NCBI RefSeq assembly: GCF_022605725.1
Contig: NC_065554.1
Span: 5,227,100 to 5,291,099 of the forward strand
Length of the DNA stretch: 64,000 nt
From: Anthonomus grandis grandis
Taxonomy: Eukaryota; Arthropoda; Insecta; Coleoptera; Curculionidae
Direction of reading: 5' to 3'
Made by a program: the position numbers and the translations under genes
Part shown: piece after piece, positions 1-10,112 of the stretch
How positions within the stretch are numbered: the first letter of the stretch is position 1
Layout of the letters: every line of letters starts with the position of its first letter
The notes under the pieces: generated by a model
Databases searched by the model: none
Seen by the model: the letters and a program-made list of their open reading frames with translations, nothing else
What the model was told of the DNA's origin: nothing

Positions 1-95
1 GTTTTATTTTATTTAATTTATAACGTATAGGAAATTTAGAAAAGAAACTATACTTATTTAAAGACTCTATTTTATTATTTTCCATATTTAGTGTA

Positions 96-441
96 ATAGT
101 AGTGACATTATTCTTTGGTGTAGTGTGGACAAAATCCATCACTACTACTTCATCAAACACCAAGAATAATTATAAATTAAAGAATCTTTGCTCTTGTTTT
201 AAGTCTGTATATGCATGATTAAAAATTATCGTGGCAATTTTTTTAGGTAGCGTTATGATGGCGTCAACTTCTTCATTCATAACTGGTTCTGAATCGACAA
301 ATTGAGAAAACGAGATACGAGAATACGGCGCAGCTGAAACAAGATGTTGAGATTTAATTGCCCCCTACTTTGTACTGGTAGGACATTGGTCTTCTTTGAC
401 ATCACATGGGCTTGCGATGTTTTAGATAAAAAATGAAGACA
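96..441 (-). pseudogene. Unrecognised coding relic
   Basis: On the minus strand one frame runs for about 115 codons with only two stop codons, which is far longer than the surrounding AT-rich sequence allows by chance. The conceptual peptide has ordinary protein composition, including the stretches SAAPYSRISFSQF and NEEVDAIITLPKK, rather than low-complexity Lys/Asn/Phe. I do not recognise the family. It could be an old exon of a host gene or the tail of a transposon protein. No start, splice sites or TIRs are visible. The rest of 1-847 is AT-rich and I see nothing in it. Confidence 0.35.
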
Positions 442-851
442 GTGCCGTACTGTTTATTAATATAATTTGCTTTTATTTATTATTTATGGAGTTTCAAGTG
501 CAAGAATGTCGCTATTATATTATGATATTATATTTTCATTAAACTTAGGTTTTATCTGCAAGCAAAATATTTATCTATTTTAATTAAATTAAAACTTTTT
601 AGCTTCCCTGCATTTCTTGTACTTTAGAAAAAAGCTGTTAGGTTGGAGGATCAACTTAACAGTGGATTTTAAGAACCATATTTTTATACTTACAAAATTG
701 CTGTATATTTTGCTTGATAGAGAATTTTGGCCGTTGGACTAGTTCGTATACTCGAGTATAGACTAATTCAATTTTCTTTTATACTAATTAAAATATTACT
801 ATTAATATTTATTGCTTTATAGAACTTATATTTTCTATATATTTTCCAATT

Positions 852-3011
852 GAGGAGTGACTTATCAAAACGCATTTTTTCCAATCTAGGACAAAAATGA
901 GTTTGAAGTGGTTCTGAACTCATAAAGGCCCGATGCAGGCATACCCATATAGAGAATGTAGCAAAATCTGTCATACGCATCAAACCGTATTATGTCCTGA
1001 CTTTTAACCGCTTCATTTCGTATTATGTCCATTTACTGCTTGGCAGCGCCACCAGCCGCCATTATTATTGTCAATCTAGTTACGTTGTTGTTGTTTGTTT
1101 TGTTACACGTGCTGCTGCTTCTTTTTGTGTTTAAATTTAAGTAAAGTAAATGCACTTTGTGTTGTTTATTACCAAAATAAAACATGAATCTTGATCAAGG
1201 TGTATCGGTAGATGAGCATAGTGAGAGTTCACAGAAAAGGTTTTAAAATTTTCATTCTCCTTGCCAACACAGGGAGGGCCGATTTGGGTGTCTTGGGATT
1301 CCGCGAAATGTTCTGGCCAGAGCAAAAAGGACTGTATTTTTTAAGCCAGATAGAAGAGAGCAAGACAAGAGACTATCATTTTTGATGGATGTGAAAATAC
1401 CTCTGCGTAGTCGTCCTCGAGGTCCAGTAAGAAAAAAACAGCGTCACACTATTGCGGTAAAGTATTTTTTATTATCTGCAGAAAATGAAAAACTGTTTGT
1501 TTGTTCAAAGTTTTTCCAAAAATTGTTTAATATTGGTCAAAGAAGATTAAACACGATTGCAGAAGGTATAAGAACTGGAACAAGTGTGATAAACAAGAGA
1601 GAGGGAGATCGTAAAAGTATTAGGTTTTCTGAAAAGTCAATAAAAGTGAAGGAATTTATTTCGAAGTTAAAAGCATGTGAAAGCCATTATGCTAGGAATA
1701 AAAGTAAGAGACCTTATATGCCTTCTGCCCTTAGTGTTAATAAGTTATTTAAAATGTACAATGATGAAGAATTGCGTAACAGATGTCGAAACGAAACATC
1801 CGTAGTTCTATGTATGGGACGAAACATAGCTGGTCGGGGATCTGAGGAAATAAGCTCAGCCTTAACCAACTTCTTGCAGAATATTCAGTTAAATGATACC
1901 ATTAACACCATTCGGCTCTTTGCAGATGGTTGTGGTGGTCAAAATAAGAACCAACATGTCATGCACGCTCTTGCCTATTGGTTGCTTAAAGAGTCTCCGC
2001 AATACGTAGAAAATATAACTTGTTTCTTTCCAGTTCGCGGCCACTCATACTTACTACCGGATCGAGTCTTTGGCCAAGTTTAAAAGAAAATGCGAAGAGT
2101 TAAAAAAATTCTTGACCTTAGTGGATACCACAGAATTTATAAAGAGGTTGCAGATATCAAAATTTTAGGAACCGATTGATATATAATAGATTTAACTAAA
2201 ATTCTTAAAAAAGTTGAAAGAATAAGTGAAATGAAAAGGATCTTTCTCCAAAAATTAAGAACTAATAAAGGGATAGAAATTAAAATTAAACTTGAGCCAA
2301 CATATCGGTACGACGACACCTCAAAACAATTTTTATCAATTTGCAAGAGAAGTTATAGCTTCAATAAAGACTTGAAAGTGAGTTCCGTTCGACCCCTGAC
2401 TAATAATATAAAACCGGAAAAAAAGAATGATATACGTATGCTTTTAGAAAAAAGATTTGGATTGAATTGGGAAGAAATTATTCCACTATCCACCTCCCGT
2501 TTTTACAATAAGGTATTTCAAGAAAATTTGAAGGTAATGGACGACGCTGACGATCCGGAAGAAGAGTGTCTTTGTCTTGATGAAGAAAAGGAACTAAAGC
2601 ATATCTAAAATATAAGAAAAAAACCTTCTGTTTTTTTTAATAAATAAATCTTTCTCCTGCATTGAATTTTATTAAAAACACCTAAATAGGTTTTATATTT
2701 TTATTTGTTGTTAAAATACTAATGAAAAAAACGTAAAATAATAAATTCTAACTAAAAAACTAAAAAATAGGTATTAATTCAAATTCCATATTTAGAGGAG
2801 TGACTTATCAAAACGCATTGTCCTATATGATGAATCAAAGCGCATTTTGTCCTAGAATTTTATTACTTTTTTTAAAAACCTCTGCTATTTTTGATTTGAA
2901 CAAAGTAATTTTTTATATCTGCGGATGTATAACTCTCGATTTTACACATTATTTTACTCTAAACCATTTTGGTTTAGCTGTAAATCGTTTTTGCTCATTA
3001 AGTCACTCCTC
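852..3011 (+). mobile_element. DNA transposon with DUF7869-like protein, copy 1
   Basis: The element is 2160 bp. Its ends are inverted: GAGGAGTGACTTA on the left (852-864) and TAAGTCACTCCTC on the right (2999-3011). Both ends are bordered by AATT (848-851 and 3012-3015), read here as a 4-bp target duplication. Subterminal repeats are present: the terminal motif recurs in direct orientation near 2794-2819, CGTATTATGTCC occurs at 986-997 and 1019-1030, and a CGCATTTTGTCC-like motif follows near 2842. The body carries one decayed plus-strand protein gene. A second element of almost the same length, target site and protein type lies at 14539-16707. The superfamily is uncertain. The 4-bp AATT duplication would fit a Sola-like group, but that is an inference. 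Confidence 0.7.
1184..2608 (+). pseudogene. DUF7869-like transposase, decayed
   Basis: This is the only protein of the transposon at 852-3011. A possible start is the ATG at 1184. A long open frame at 1382-2083 holds a basic N-terminal part, the motif GRGSEEISSAL, then FADGCGGQNKNQH and a VRGHSYLLPDRVFG block. This order is typical of proteins annotated in arthropods and cnidarians as DUF7869-containing. The C-terminal part is in another frame (about 2090-2608) and includes HRIYKEVADIKIL, KRFGLNWEEIIPL and an acidic tail. The copy has a stop near 1246, a stop at 2081, a frameshift just after it, and a TGA near 2179. The distance between the KLFKMYN region and the GRGSEE motif is shorter than usual for the family, so an internal deletion is likely. 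Its exact catalytic role is not established from sequence. Confidence 0.65.
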
Positions 3012-3015
3012 AATT

Positions 3016-3534
3016 TCAATATATTCAATATAATGAGGATTTGTGTAAATTTTTATACTTGTCTATATTTTTAATCAAATGCAAAGTCCTCGTTTATTCA
3101 GGATTACATATATTACTGTTCTATATGTGATTATCTTACTTCATTTAGTTCTTTATATTGTTAACTCGTTGTCACAGATTTACTGTATAAATAATATTAA
3201 TAATAAATTAAAACAAAGTGGTATCAGATCGGACGATTTCGCATTCTGCAAATACAAATGTTGGGAAATAACCCAACAACACCCTCTTCTGTCATCAAGA
3301 TGTATTTATTTTTAATTGGTTCATAATTTTAAGAATATCATCAATCCCTAGAAGATTCCTACAGGTCAGAAAATTTTCAATTTAGAGTGGTTACTTCTAA
3401 ACGGTTCAAACTTTTAAAGACAACAATAACCCATAAATTGCTATGAAACTGTTAGGCTCTTAGGTCTGAAGCCCCTTTTCGCATCCCTTGTTGATGACTT
3501 GTGCACTTATCAAACATTTTTACACCCACTAAGT
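3016..3534. other. AT-rich spacer, no gene seen
   Basis: Short open frames here have Phe/Ile/Tyr-rich low-complexity translations and no recognisable motif. I see no repeat boundary or RNA gene. Confidence 0.6.
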
Positions 3535-3769
3535 AAAACAAGCTGGTATGGGACACAATAGGACTGCTTGGGACACAATAGGACTGCTTCTTAGCAGACC
3601 GCAGTGTAGGGAGCCACAAGGCACCACCCAGCGGTGGAGTTTTAGTGGGTATAGGACGAAACAGACTCGATACTGAGTCCCACACTACTGGGGGCGGCGC
3701 CGCGTAACCAGTGTTCATAAAGAATTTCTCCACCGACCCAAAAAAAAAAAAAAAAAAAACAAGCTGGTA
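3535..3769 (+). mobile_element. 5'-truncated LINE 3' end or SINE with poly(A)
   Basis: A GC-richer insert of about 190 bp ends in a run of about 20 A (3740-3759). It is bounded by perfect 14-bp direct repeats, AAAACAAGCTGGTA at 3535-3548 and 3756-3769. This is the signature of target-primed reverse transcription on the plus strand. The insert opens with two exact tandem copies of a 20-bp unit (3549-3568 and 3569-3588). The rest (CCACCCAGCGGTGGAG ... GGGGGCGGCGCCGCG) looks like a structured 3' UTR. No protein is encoded. I cannot tell whether the source is a LINE or a SINE. The perfect target duplication suggests a fairly recent insertion. Confidence 0.75.
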
Positions 3770-3794
3770 AATGGTCACGCGGTCATAGTTTAGT

Positions 3795-4330
3795 TACATA
3801 GTCGATCTCAGTTGTTATAGAAGTCAATTGAGGAAGTTGCTCACGAGTTACCCATATTTCCCTTTAATCTTCAAATCCTAACAGGGGTCTCTACTCTCCA
3901 GATCCTTGATGGCCAAATACTGGTCCAGGAGTTGTAGTATACAGTCGATCTCAGTTGTTGTAGAAGTCGTTAGGTCATGAGTTACCCTTATTCCCTTTAC
4001 TCTTTAAACCCTAATAGGTTTCGCTTTCTCCAGACTCTTGATGGCTCAATACTGGTCCAAGAGTTGCAGTACACAATCGGGTTGGGTTAGTTGAGTTAGT
4101 CAAAGTTAAGTTGAGACACTGTCGCCGAGAAATAGTGTGTGAATAGAGTCGCGAGTCGTAGTCGCGATCAGAGTGAAAAGTTACTCACGTAAGTTTTTCC
4201 CTATTATCCCTATTACCCTTAATACCCAAGATGGGGTTTTTCTCTTTCTCTTTCTCTCTCTTTACACCTTAAGTGACCTAGGAAGGTCCGTAAGTACCCT
4301 TATACTCTAAACCCAGTTAAAACTACCTGT
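3795..4330. repeat. Degraded tandem repeat, unit about 135-140 bp
   Basis: Two adjacent copies can be aligned by eye (about 3799-3942 and 3943-4080). Each contains GTCGATCTCAGTTGTT, then a GAGTTACCC / TTCCCTTTA block, an AATCCTAA or AACCCTAA block, and ends in ATACTGGTCCA(A/G)GAGTTG. A third, more diverged copy may follow (about 4140-4270, with GTTACTCACG and TTACCCTTAAT). Copies differ by substitutions and small indels, so the array is old. No coding potential. Confidence 0.6.
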
Positions 4331-4859
4331 ACTATTGTCGTCATGAGTTCGGTCGTCGTGTGTTGATACAATAGGTTAAAGTAATTAACCCATTGTGATT
4401 AGAGTATAAGCACCTTTGTTAGTTAGTTAGTAAGAAGTGAGTGAAGTCACCTGCTAAGAAGCTAAGTGAGTGTAAATAAGGTTAAATTAAGTATACAGAA
4501 AGAGAGCAAAGACAATCCGTAATTTACAACTGCTTTAATAAATAACTGTTCCATTTTCCGTCTTCGGATCTAATAAATGAGCATATTTTGTATTGTAACA
4601 GTCCACTAGTTCTCTCCAGTGGCATAATTAAACAATTGTGTCCCCCCCTATTTGGAGAAGAAGCCAGGTAGCAGTTCTCCCCAAATAACAAGTATCATGC
4701 AGAACATATTTTAAACAATTCATTTATTATTTTTCTAATGCAAAAAGCCTAAAAAAAATATAAATGAAAGATCTCATTAAAATTTTTGTCTTTACATTCC
4801 ATTTCTTTGCATGAATTTGATGGTTGTGCAGGATCTTTAGAATAGTGTAATATAGGGTA
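4331..4859. other. Spacer, no gene seen
   Basis: Mixed sequence with a short C-run (about 4641-4648) and AT-rich flanks. No open frame with protein-like composition and no recognised repeat ends. Confidence 0.5.
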
Positions 4860-7557
4860 CGGGTACAGTCATTGGCCACTTAAGGGATTGCAAATTATAT
4901 TAATCTTGTAAATGTGAATGTTTTCAAATAAAATATTTTTAATAGATGTTTTAATAATAAAAAAACACCAATTTTTACAAAAAATCAATTTATTTTAGGT
5001 AAAATAACATTAGGCATAAAAAATAAACACAAATTTAAAAACTTATAAAACTTCACAGTTAATGGCCATACAAATATAGTTATTGGCATGTAAAATTACA
5101 GTTATCGGCCATTATAAATGTCTTTATTGTTTTATGTTTTTTTTTTCTGTTATAGCATGTAGAGGACACAAAATCTTCTAAGTTTTCAATGTCTTATTAT
5201 TTCTTTGTACAAGTGCCGATATAATAACTTCTAACACAAAATTGACATCTTATTTCAACTTTGGATTTAGTCATATTATACGAACAAGAATAATACAATC
5301 CAGTATATAAGAGATTCTTTACAGATGGTTTGGTCTTCTGAGTGTTTCACTGTTGTATCTGAGAGAATACGTATTTTTTCCTGTTCTGGATACCTATCAG
5401 TTTCAAAAAATAACTTTCTTTTAGATGACTCACCAGCATGTTTTTCTATCCTGGTTTCCAAATTAGCATATTTGCTACTCAAAACATCAAAAAATGTGTT
5501 ATCAATTATGTGATTAATATTTTCCTCTACAGAATCAGGAAATTGGTTCTGTTCTGTGAATAATTCTTGGCTATCATCTCTAGGGCGAATTACTTCTGGT
5601 ATGTGCACTCTAACTTTACTTTTTAAAGTAGTGCTTTTAATTATGTGACTGGAAAGTGTATCTGTCTTTAAAATATTTACGTCTACAATATCACCTGATT
5701 ATTACCAGATTAATACCTTAACTGGGGTTATTAATCTTTCCTAAACATTTGTCGAAATTCCACGGGTATAATCCGGAAGCTTTAAAGCCATTAACGATGG
5801 AATCTAATTCACTAATGGCTGTATTTAGTACCAATGCAAAATTCTCCTTGGTAACTACTGAGTTTGGATTATCTCGTCTAAATTTTAACACTGCCCGATT
5901 CCAATTCACCTTTAATGGTTTAAATGCAGCAACATCTGCTAGATGCATAATTGTGGTCGCGTTGCGATACAGTGCCACTAAAATGATTTGTAACCTTAAA
6001 CATAATTCACTAGTTTGAATGGTTAAATGAGTTTTTAATTTAAGACGAAGTTTAAATTTTGTGTTTTTCGCAACTAAGTTTTTATATAAGACGTTTTCTA
6101 TGTATTCATAGAAGTTTTCATTTTTCATCCACCCCGTATCGCTACATGCTACGCCCCCATTCTCGTGGAACTGAATTTACGACATTGCTAGGAATCTGTT
6201 TATAAGGGTAAATAACAATTGGAGCTGTTACTTCTCCGGGTGCTGCGAAAGTAAACATAACTGTCAAATTTACTTTTAAGTGATGCTCTATTTGATATAG
6301 ATTTTTGCTTCCCTGGACAGCTAACACTCGTTTATTCTTGGGGCACAAGAGAAAGCAGGTTTCATCCCCATTTAAAATACGTGAAGGGTCTTGAAGAACT
6401 TCACTGTAACCTTTACGATACAAGTATTCTTGAACATTGACGAATCACTTTTTTATATATTTTTTTGACACAACTGAACTTGCTGCTGTCACTGCTTCTG
6501 GAGTTCTCTCGATTAAATCTGAGTGTCGCTTTAAAAAAGATCTATACCAACCTCTACCGGGCCGATTGTCAGTAAAAGGATTGGCACGTGGATTTGCGTC
6601 CAGAAAACCATTAACTGAATCTTGTATATCTTCCACTCTTACTGGAAAACCTTTGTATTGGCATTTTTAATCCAATTCTCTAAACGATTCTCTTCCTCCA
6701 AAGAAAGAATAGGATTGGGGCCAAGGGTCGTTTTTTCATTAAATTTCTTGCTTGCTCTAAACTGCAGTGTTGCTCTTGGCACATTGAATTATTCGGCGGC
6801 TTGTTCGGTGTATTTTTTGTAATAGTTTTTGTCTTTCTGAACCTTTGGCATTTTAATCTAGAAATAAAAATAATGTAATGGTAATATTACCTTTATAATT
6901 ATATTAGCTAATAATTGGCCACCAATTGTAATGAGGAATTTAAAATTACACATTACAATTATTGACCACCCTGTGGTTCAGTGATTGGCAGTCGGCCAAC
7001 CACTGGTTATTGCTATAATTTTTCTAAAAAAATGCATAAAATATGTTTTTTTAGACCAAACTAGACTAAAAAAACCCAAATTATGATAAATATTTTTATT
7101 AAAATTAAGTACAGTATTGGCCGGCAGGCCAATGATTATAACACGGACATTTTTTTAAAACAGTCTTTGGCCACTAAATATTACAGCCAAAATATATAAC
7201 CTTACTTTTGAAACCACCAATAATCTAAGAAATATCCTTCTAAATCGCTATAAAATTGTAATATACAAATATAGAACAATACTATTACTCAGGATAACTT
7301 ACCTTGTTTATAGCTTCCTTTAACAAATTCCTTGTAAAATCCTTGAAACTGGATGCAGCTGTTAAGCTTCGAACAACATATGCCGTAACAACAAGAAAAT
7401 CTTGACCGAGACAGATGACAGTTAGAGAAAATAAATATCAGTGTTGCCAGATTGCAATGAAAATAATAATATTTCCGTTTAATTTTTAAAAACCTCATTA
7501 TTTCGAAATTTTGTAAAAGTGGCCAATCACTAGTGGCCGGCCAACAACTCTACCCGT
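4860..7557 (-). mobile_element. Tigger/pogo-type DNA transposon
   Basis: The element is about 2.7 kb. The left end reads ACGGGTACAGTCATTGGCCA (from 4859). The right end, read inward on the minus strand, is ACGGGTAGAGTTGTTGGCCG (from 7557), so the ends are imperfect inverted repeats. A TA lies at each edge (within one base of ambiguity), as expected for the Tc1/mariner-pogo group. The motif TTGGCC or close variants recurs many times in both non-coding flanks (near 5062, 5080, 5107, 6914, 6983, 7116, 7171 and 7521-7545). These look like subterminal binding repeats. The transposase gene lies between about 6851 and 5276 on the minus strand and is broken. Confidence 0.75.
5276..6851 (-). pseudogene. 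Tigger/pogo transposase (CENP-B-like HTH plus DDE_1), broken
   Basis: The gene starts at the ATG at 6851 (MPKVQKDKNYY). An N-terminal helix-turn-helix follows, interrupted by a TAA after EQAAE. The CENP-B-type DNA-binding part is at 6636-6445 (RANPFTDNRPGRGWYRSFLK). The DDE core begins at 6423 with ILNGDETCFLLCP, which gives the first acidic residue. A frameshift after PREWG is followed by SDTGWMKNENFYEY. The core ends with HLADVAAFKPLKVNWNRA, the third acidic position. Where the family normally has an FVDGH-type motif, this copy reads LKLKTHL, so the second catalytic Asp appears lost. A further frame (5608-5276) is the acidic C-terminal tail. The enzyme would cut and paste DNA by DDE chemistry in the nucleus, but this copy is dead. 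Confidence 0.8.
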
Positions 7558-9480
7558 TATCAATCTTAAATCTTTGATATTATTTCTAATGAAAGCGTAT
7601 AATTATACCGTAAAATAAGGCAAGCCACTTCATTTTTTAGAAGTTTTTAGATTTAATTTTATTTCTGAATTTTTAATTTTAAACCATACAAAATGATTTT
7701 TTTTGTCAGACTAAAGATTAATTTGTAGATTTTCATCCATTTTCATATAGAGTTACGATAAAATTGATAGCTTTTATATATATGTTTATAATGCTAGGCT
7801 GTCAACGTTACTCAAGAATCATGCTACTTTATAGACACATACTTTTATAGTATAGAAAGCCATTACAAGCAACACACGATAGTTAATTAAACGTATTTTT
7901 GGTTCACCCTAAATGTACCTTTTTGGTTGAAATTCAACTATAAATATCAGATACGTCTTTATATATTATGCCCATGTTTTATTCACGTTTAACAAGAATT
8001 TATACAATTATTATTTCATAAAAGTTTAACGTTTAAGTATGGTATATTGTATACTATTTTAAGACGTTTATAAAATGCGTTTAATTAAATTAATTTTTTT
8101 TTAATAACTTTACTACCAATATAAGTTTTTTTAAATTTGCAGATATGTTTTATGCATCATGCATGGGGGCATTTTTCGACATACAAAAAAAAGAATTAAT
8201 TTTTGACAATGGCGTCCATAAGGAATTTATCGTAAATATTATTTATTAAAAAAAGTACACCACTGCATTTTTGTAAAATAAATTTTATTTTTTAAATCCT
8301 TGTTTAGTTTTGAGCAAATTTGTATTTTTGACTTTTTTTTATTTGTTTTTTTTTATGTTATTTGGTATAATTATTGTTTCATACATGTTAATGCCTTTCG
8401 TATTTTTTTCTAGATTTCTTTATGTACAATATTCAATTATTAATCTATAAAATATATACATTTATGAAAACCAATAGTTTTAGTTTAAAAACTATATTTT
8501 TAGACCCAGATAATGAAAAGTTGCCTAGAACCAAAAAAAAAACTGAATTTTCACTTATTTGCGATAACAAATGTAACAACTACTGTAATTTTCATAGCAT
8601 CGGAAAACCATTTCAAAAAAATTAATAATAAACCTTTGAGAATGGAAATACAAAATTCAGGCATTTTTTTACCATTTCTTGAACCGTCGATAAGGTTAGT
8701 ATCATTTGGCAACAACGCACGGACGGGCTAGCATGAATCAAATCAAGAAACGTCAGGCACTCAGCAATTCAATATTATGTAAAATTGAAGTGTTCAATTT
8801 TGAATTTTTATATTGAAAGTAATTGATCGGGAGTTCACTTAGAAATATTTTGTTGCGAAGGTGTTACAATTTTATGCGCGTTGTTCTTTATACTATTGAG
8901 TTTTTAACGTTTAATTTTAAAAAATGGGAAAAAGAAGAGACGGATAATCAAAAGTTTATTATGTTAAACGAAAAAGTAGGATGCCAAAAAAGGATCGGTT
9001 TAGGCCTAGAATGGCGGCAAATATGCAGTAAGAATGCCACACTGGTTTTACTATTCATATATAAATAAAAATAAATGATTCATTTTGAAAAAAAAATGAT
9101 AAAAAAATTAAATATTTTTTATTTTAAATGTCTACTGCCTGAAATCATAGATCCTAGGCTTAAAAGAGGTATGGAAATTCAAAACCCATCTAAAACTTAA
9201 GCTATAAATGACAATTTTTGCATAACATTTGTTTGGTTTTTCCATTTCATAGAATATACCACTTCGTGATATGATAATTTTCATTTTTGTATACTTTCTT
9301 ACATAACTGTTTAATATTGTCTTATATTTTAAATAGCTTGTTCGAAAATATGTACCTACGTCATTATAAGTAGGGAAGTCCATAAACACAAAACAAAACT
9401 AAGTAATTATAAACTATGTAAAACTATGTAATGAATTCAAAATTATTATTACTATCTACGTGATGTGGTGGAGAATATGA
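7558..9480. other. Long AT-rich spacer, no gene seen
   Basis: Strongly AT-rich with many homopolymer runs. Several open frames of 60-80 codons exist, but their translations are Asn/Lys/Phe/Ile-rich, have no motifs and overlap on both strands. I treat them as chance frames. No TIRs or poly(A) signatures stand out. Confidence 0.6.
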
Positions 9481-9489
9481 GTGATTTTG

Positions 9490-9510
9490 GTGTGCCATCC
9501 CTTGGCACAC
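9490..9510. repeat. Perfect 8-bp stem-loop
   Basis: GTGTGCCA and TGGCACAC pair perfectly around a 5-base TCCCT loop. The hairpin sits inside AT-rich sequence that resembles a retrotransposon 3' UTR: a run of T-rich sequence, then TGCTAACTGTGTTGGCAATTA near 9737. It could be a LINE 3' end recognition hairpin, or chance. Confidence 0.4.
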
Positions 9511-9959
9511 ACACTGTATAATTAATTTTTATTAATTCTAATTTTAGATAAATGTTGCGCTGTCTGTGTTTTTTCTCATATAGTTATAATTTATTTATTT
9601 TATGATTATCTTTATTTTGTAATTTTTATTTAGATTTTTATTAGACTGTACATTATAAATTAATTTGTAATCTTAATGTAGTATTGCTAGTAATTGCAGT
9701 ATATTACTAATATAATTTTTTTTTTGTATTTTGATTGCTAACTGTGTTGGCAATTAAAATGGTGTGACAATTAAAAGTGAGACAAAATTATAAAAAAATG
9801 TATATTTCATTCCTTCACTCCCTAAATACGTGATACTTATCCTATATAAAAGCATTTTTTATAAATAAATTAAATCGATCAAACGACGTGAAATACCAAA
9901 ATACGCGCGACTTGTATGTAAGTAAACGCAAAAAAGTCCAACCACTTCCAAACTAAAAA

Positions 9960-10110
9960 ATGTACGAATCGGTTCTTCCCGACGAATCTCGGGTGTCATT
10001 GACCCGTCTGCTATGAGACGAACAGGCTTCTGCTTCCTTTATCGATGCGTTGTTGCCAAATGCTCACCTTCCCGATAAAGCCCTGCTCTTAAGGTTATGT
10101 GAGAAAACTA
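9960..10110 (+). pseudogene. Unrecognised ORF fragment cut off by a mariner insertion
   Basis: From the ATG at 9960 a frame reads MYESVLPDESRVSLTRLL, then one TGA, then DEQASASFIDALLPNAHL and DKALLLRLCEKTI. It runs straight into the left TIR of mariner copy A at 10111. The composition is clearly protein-like (Leu, Ala, Asp, Ser) against an AT-rich background. I do not recognise the family. No convincing continuation is visible beyond the right TIR (12278 onward). It may be an exon, or a retroelement gag-like fragment. Confidence 0.4.
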
Positions 10111-10112
10111 TA

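Noticed and set aside
768..1325. Two minus-strand frames of 62-71 codons
   Set aside because: They overlap the left TIR and 5' part of the plus-strand DUF7869-type gene and have no motifs.
3452..3778. 108-codon minus-strand frame with an FFFFFF run
   Set aside because: It is the antisense of the poly(A) tail and 3' end of the retroposed sequence at 3535-3769.
3795..4330. Telomere-like TTACCC and AACCCTAA blocks as a telomeric array
   Set aside because: The blocks are isolated within a ~135-bp unit and are not tandem pentamer or hexamer repeats.
5325..6822. Several plus-strand frames over the Tigger gene
   Set aside because: They are antisense shadows; the minus strand carries all the transposase motifs.
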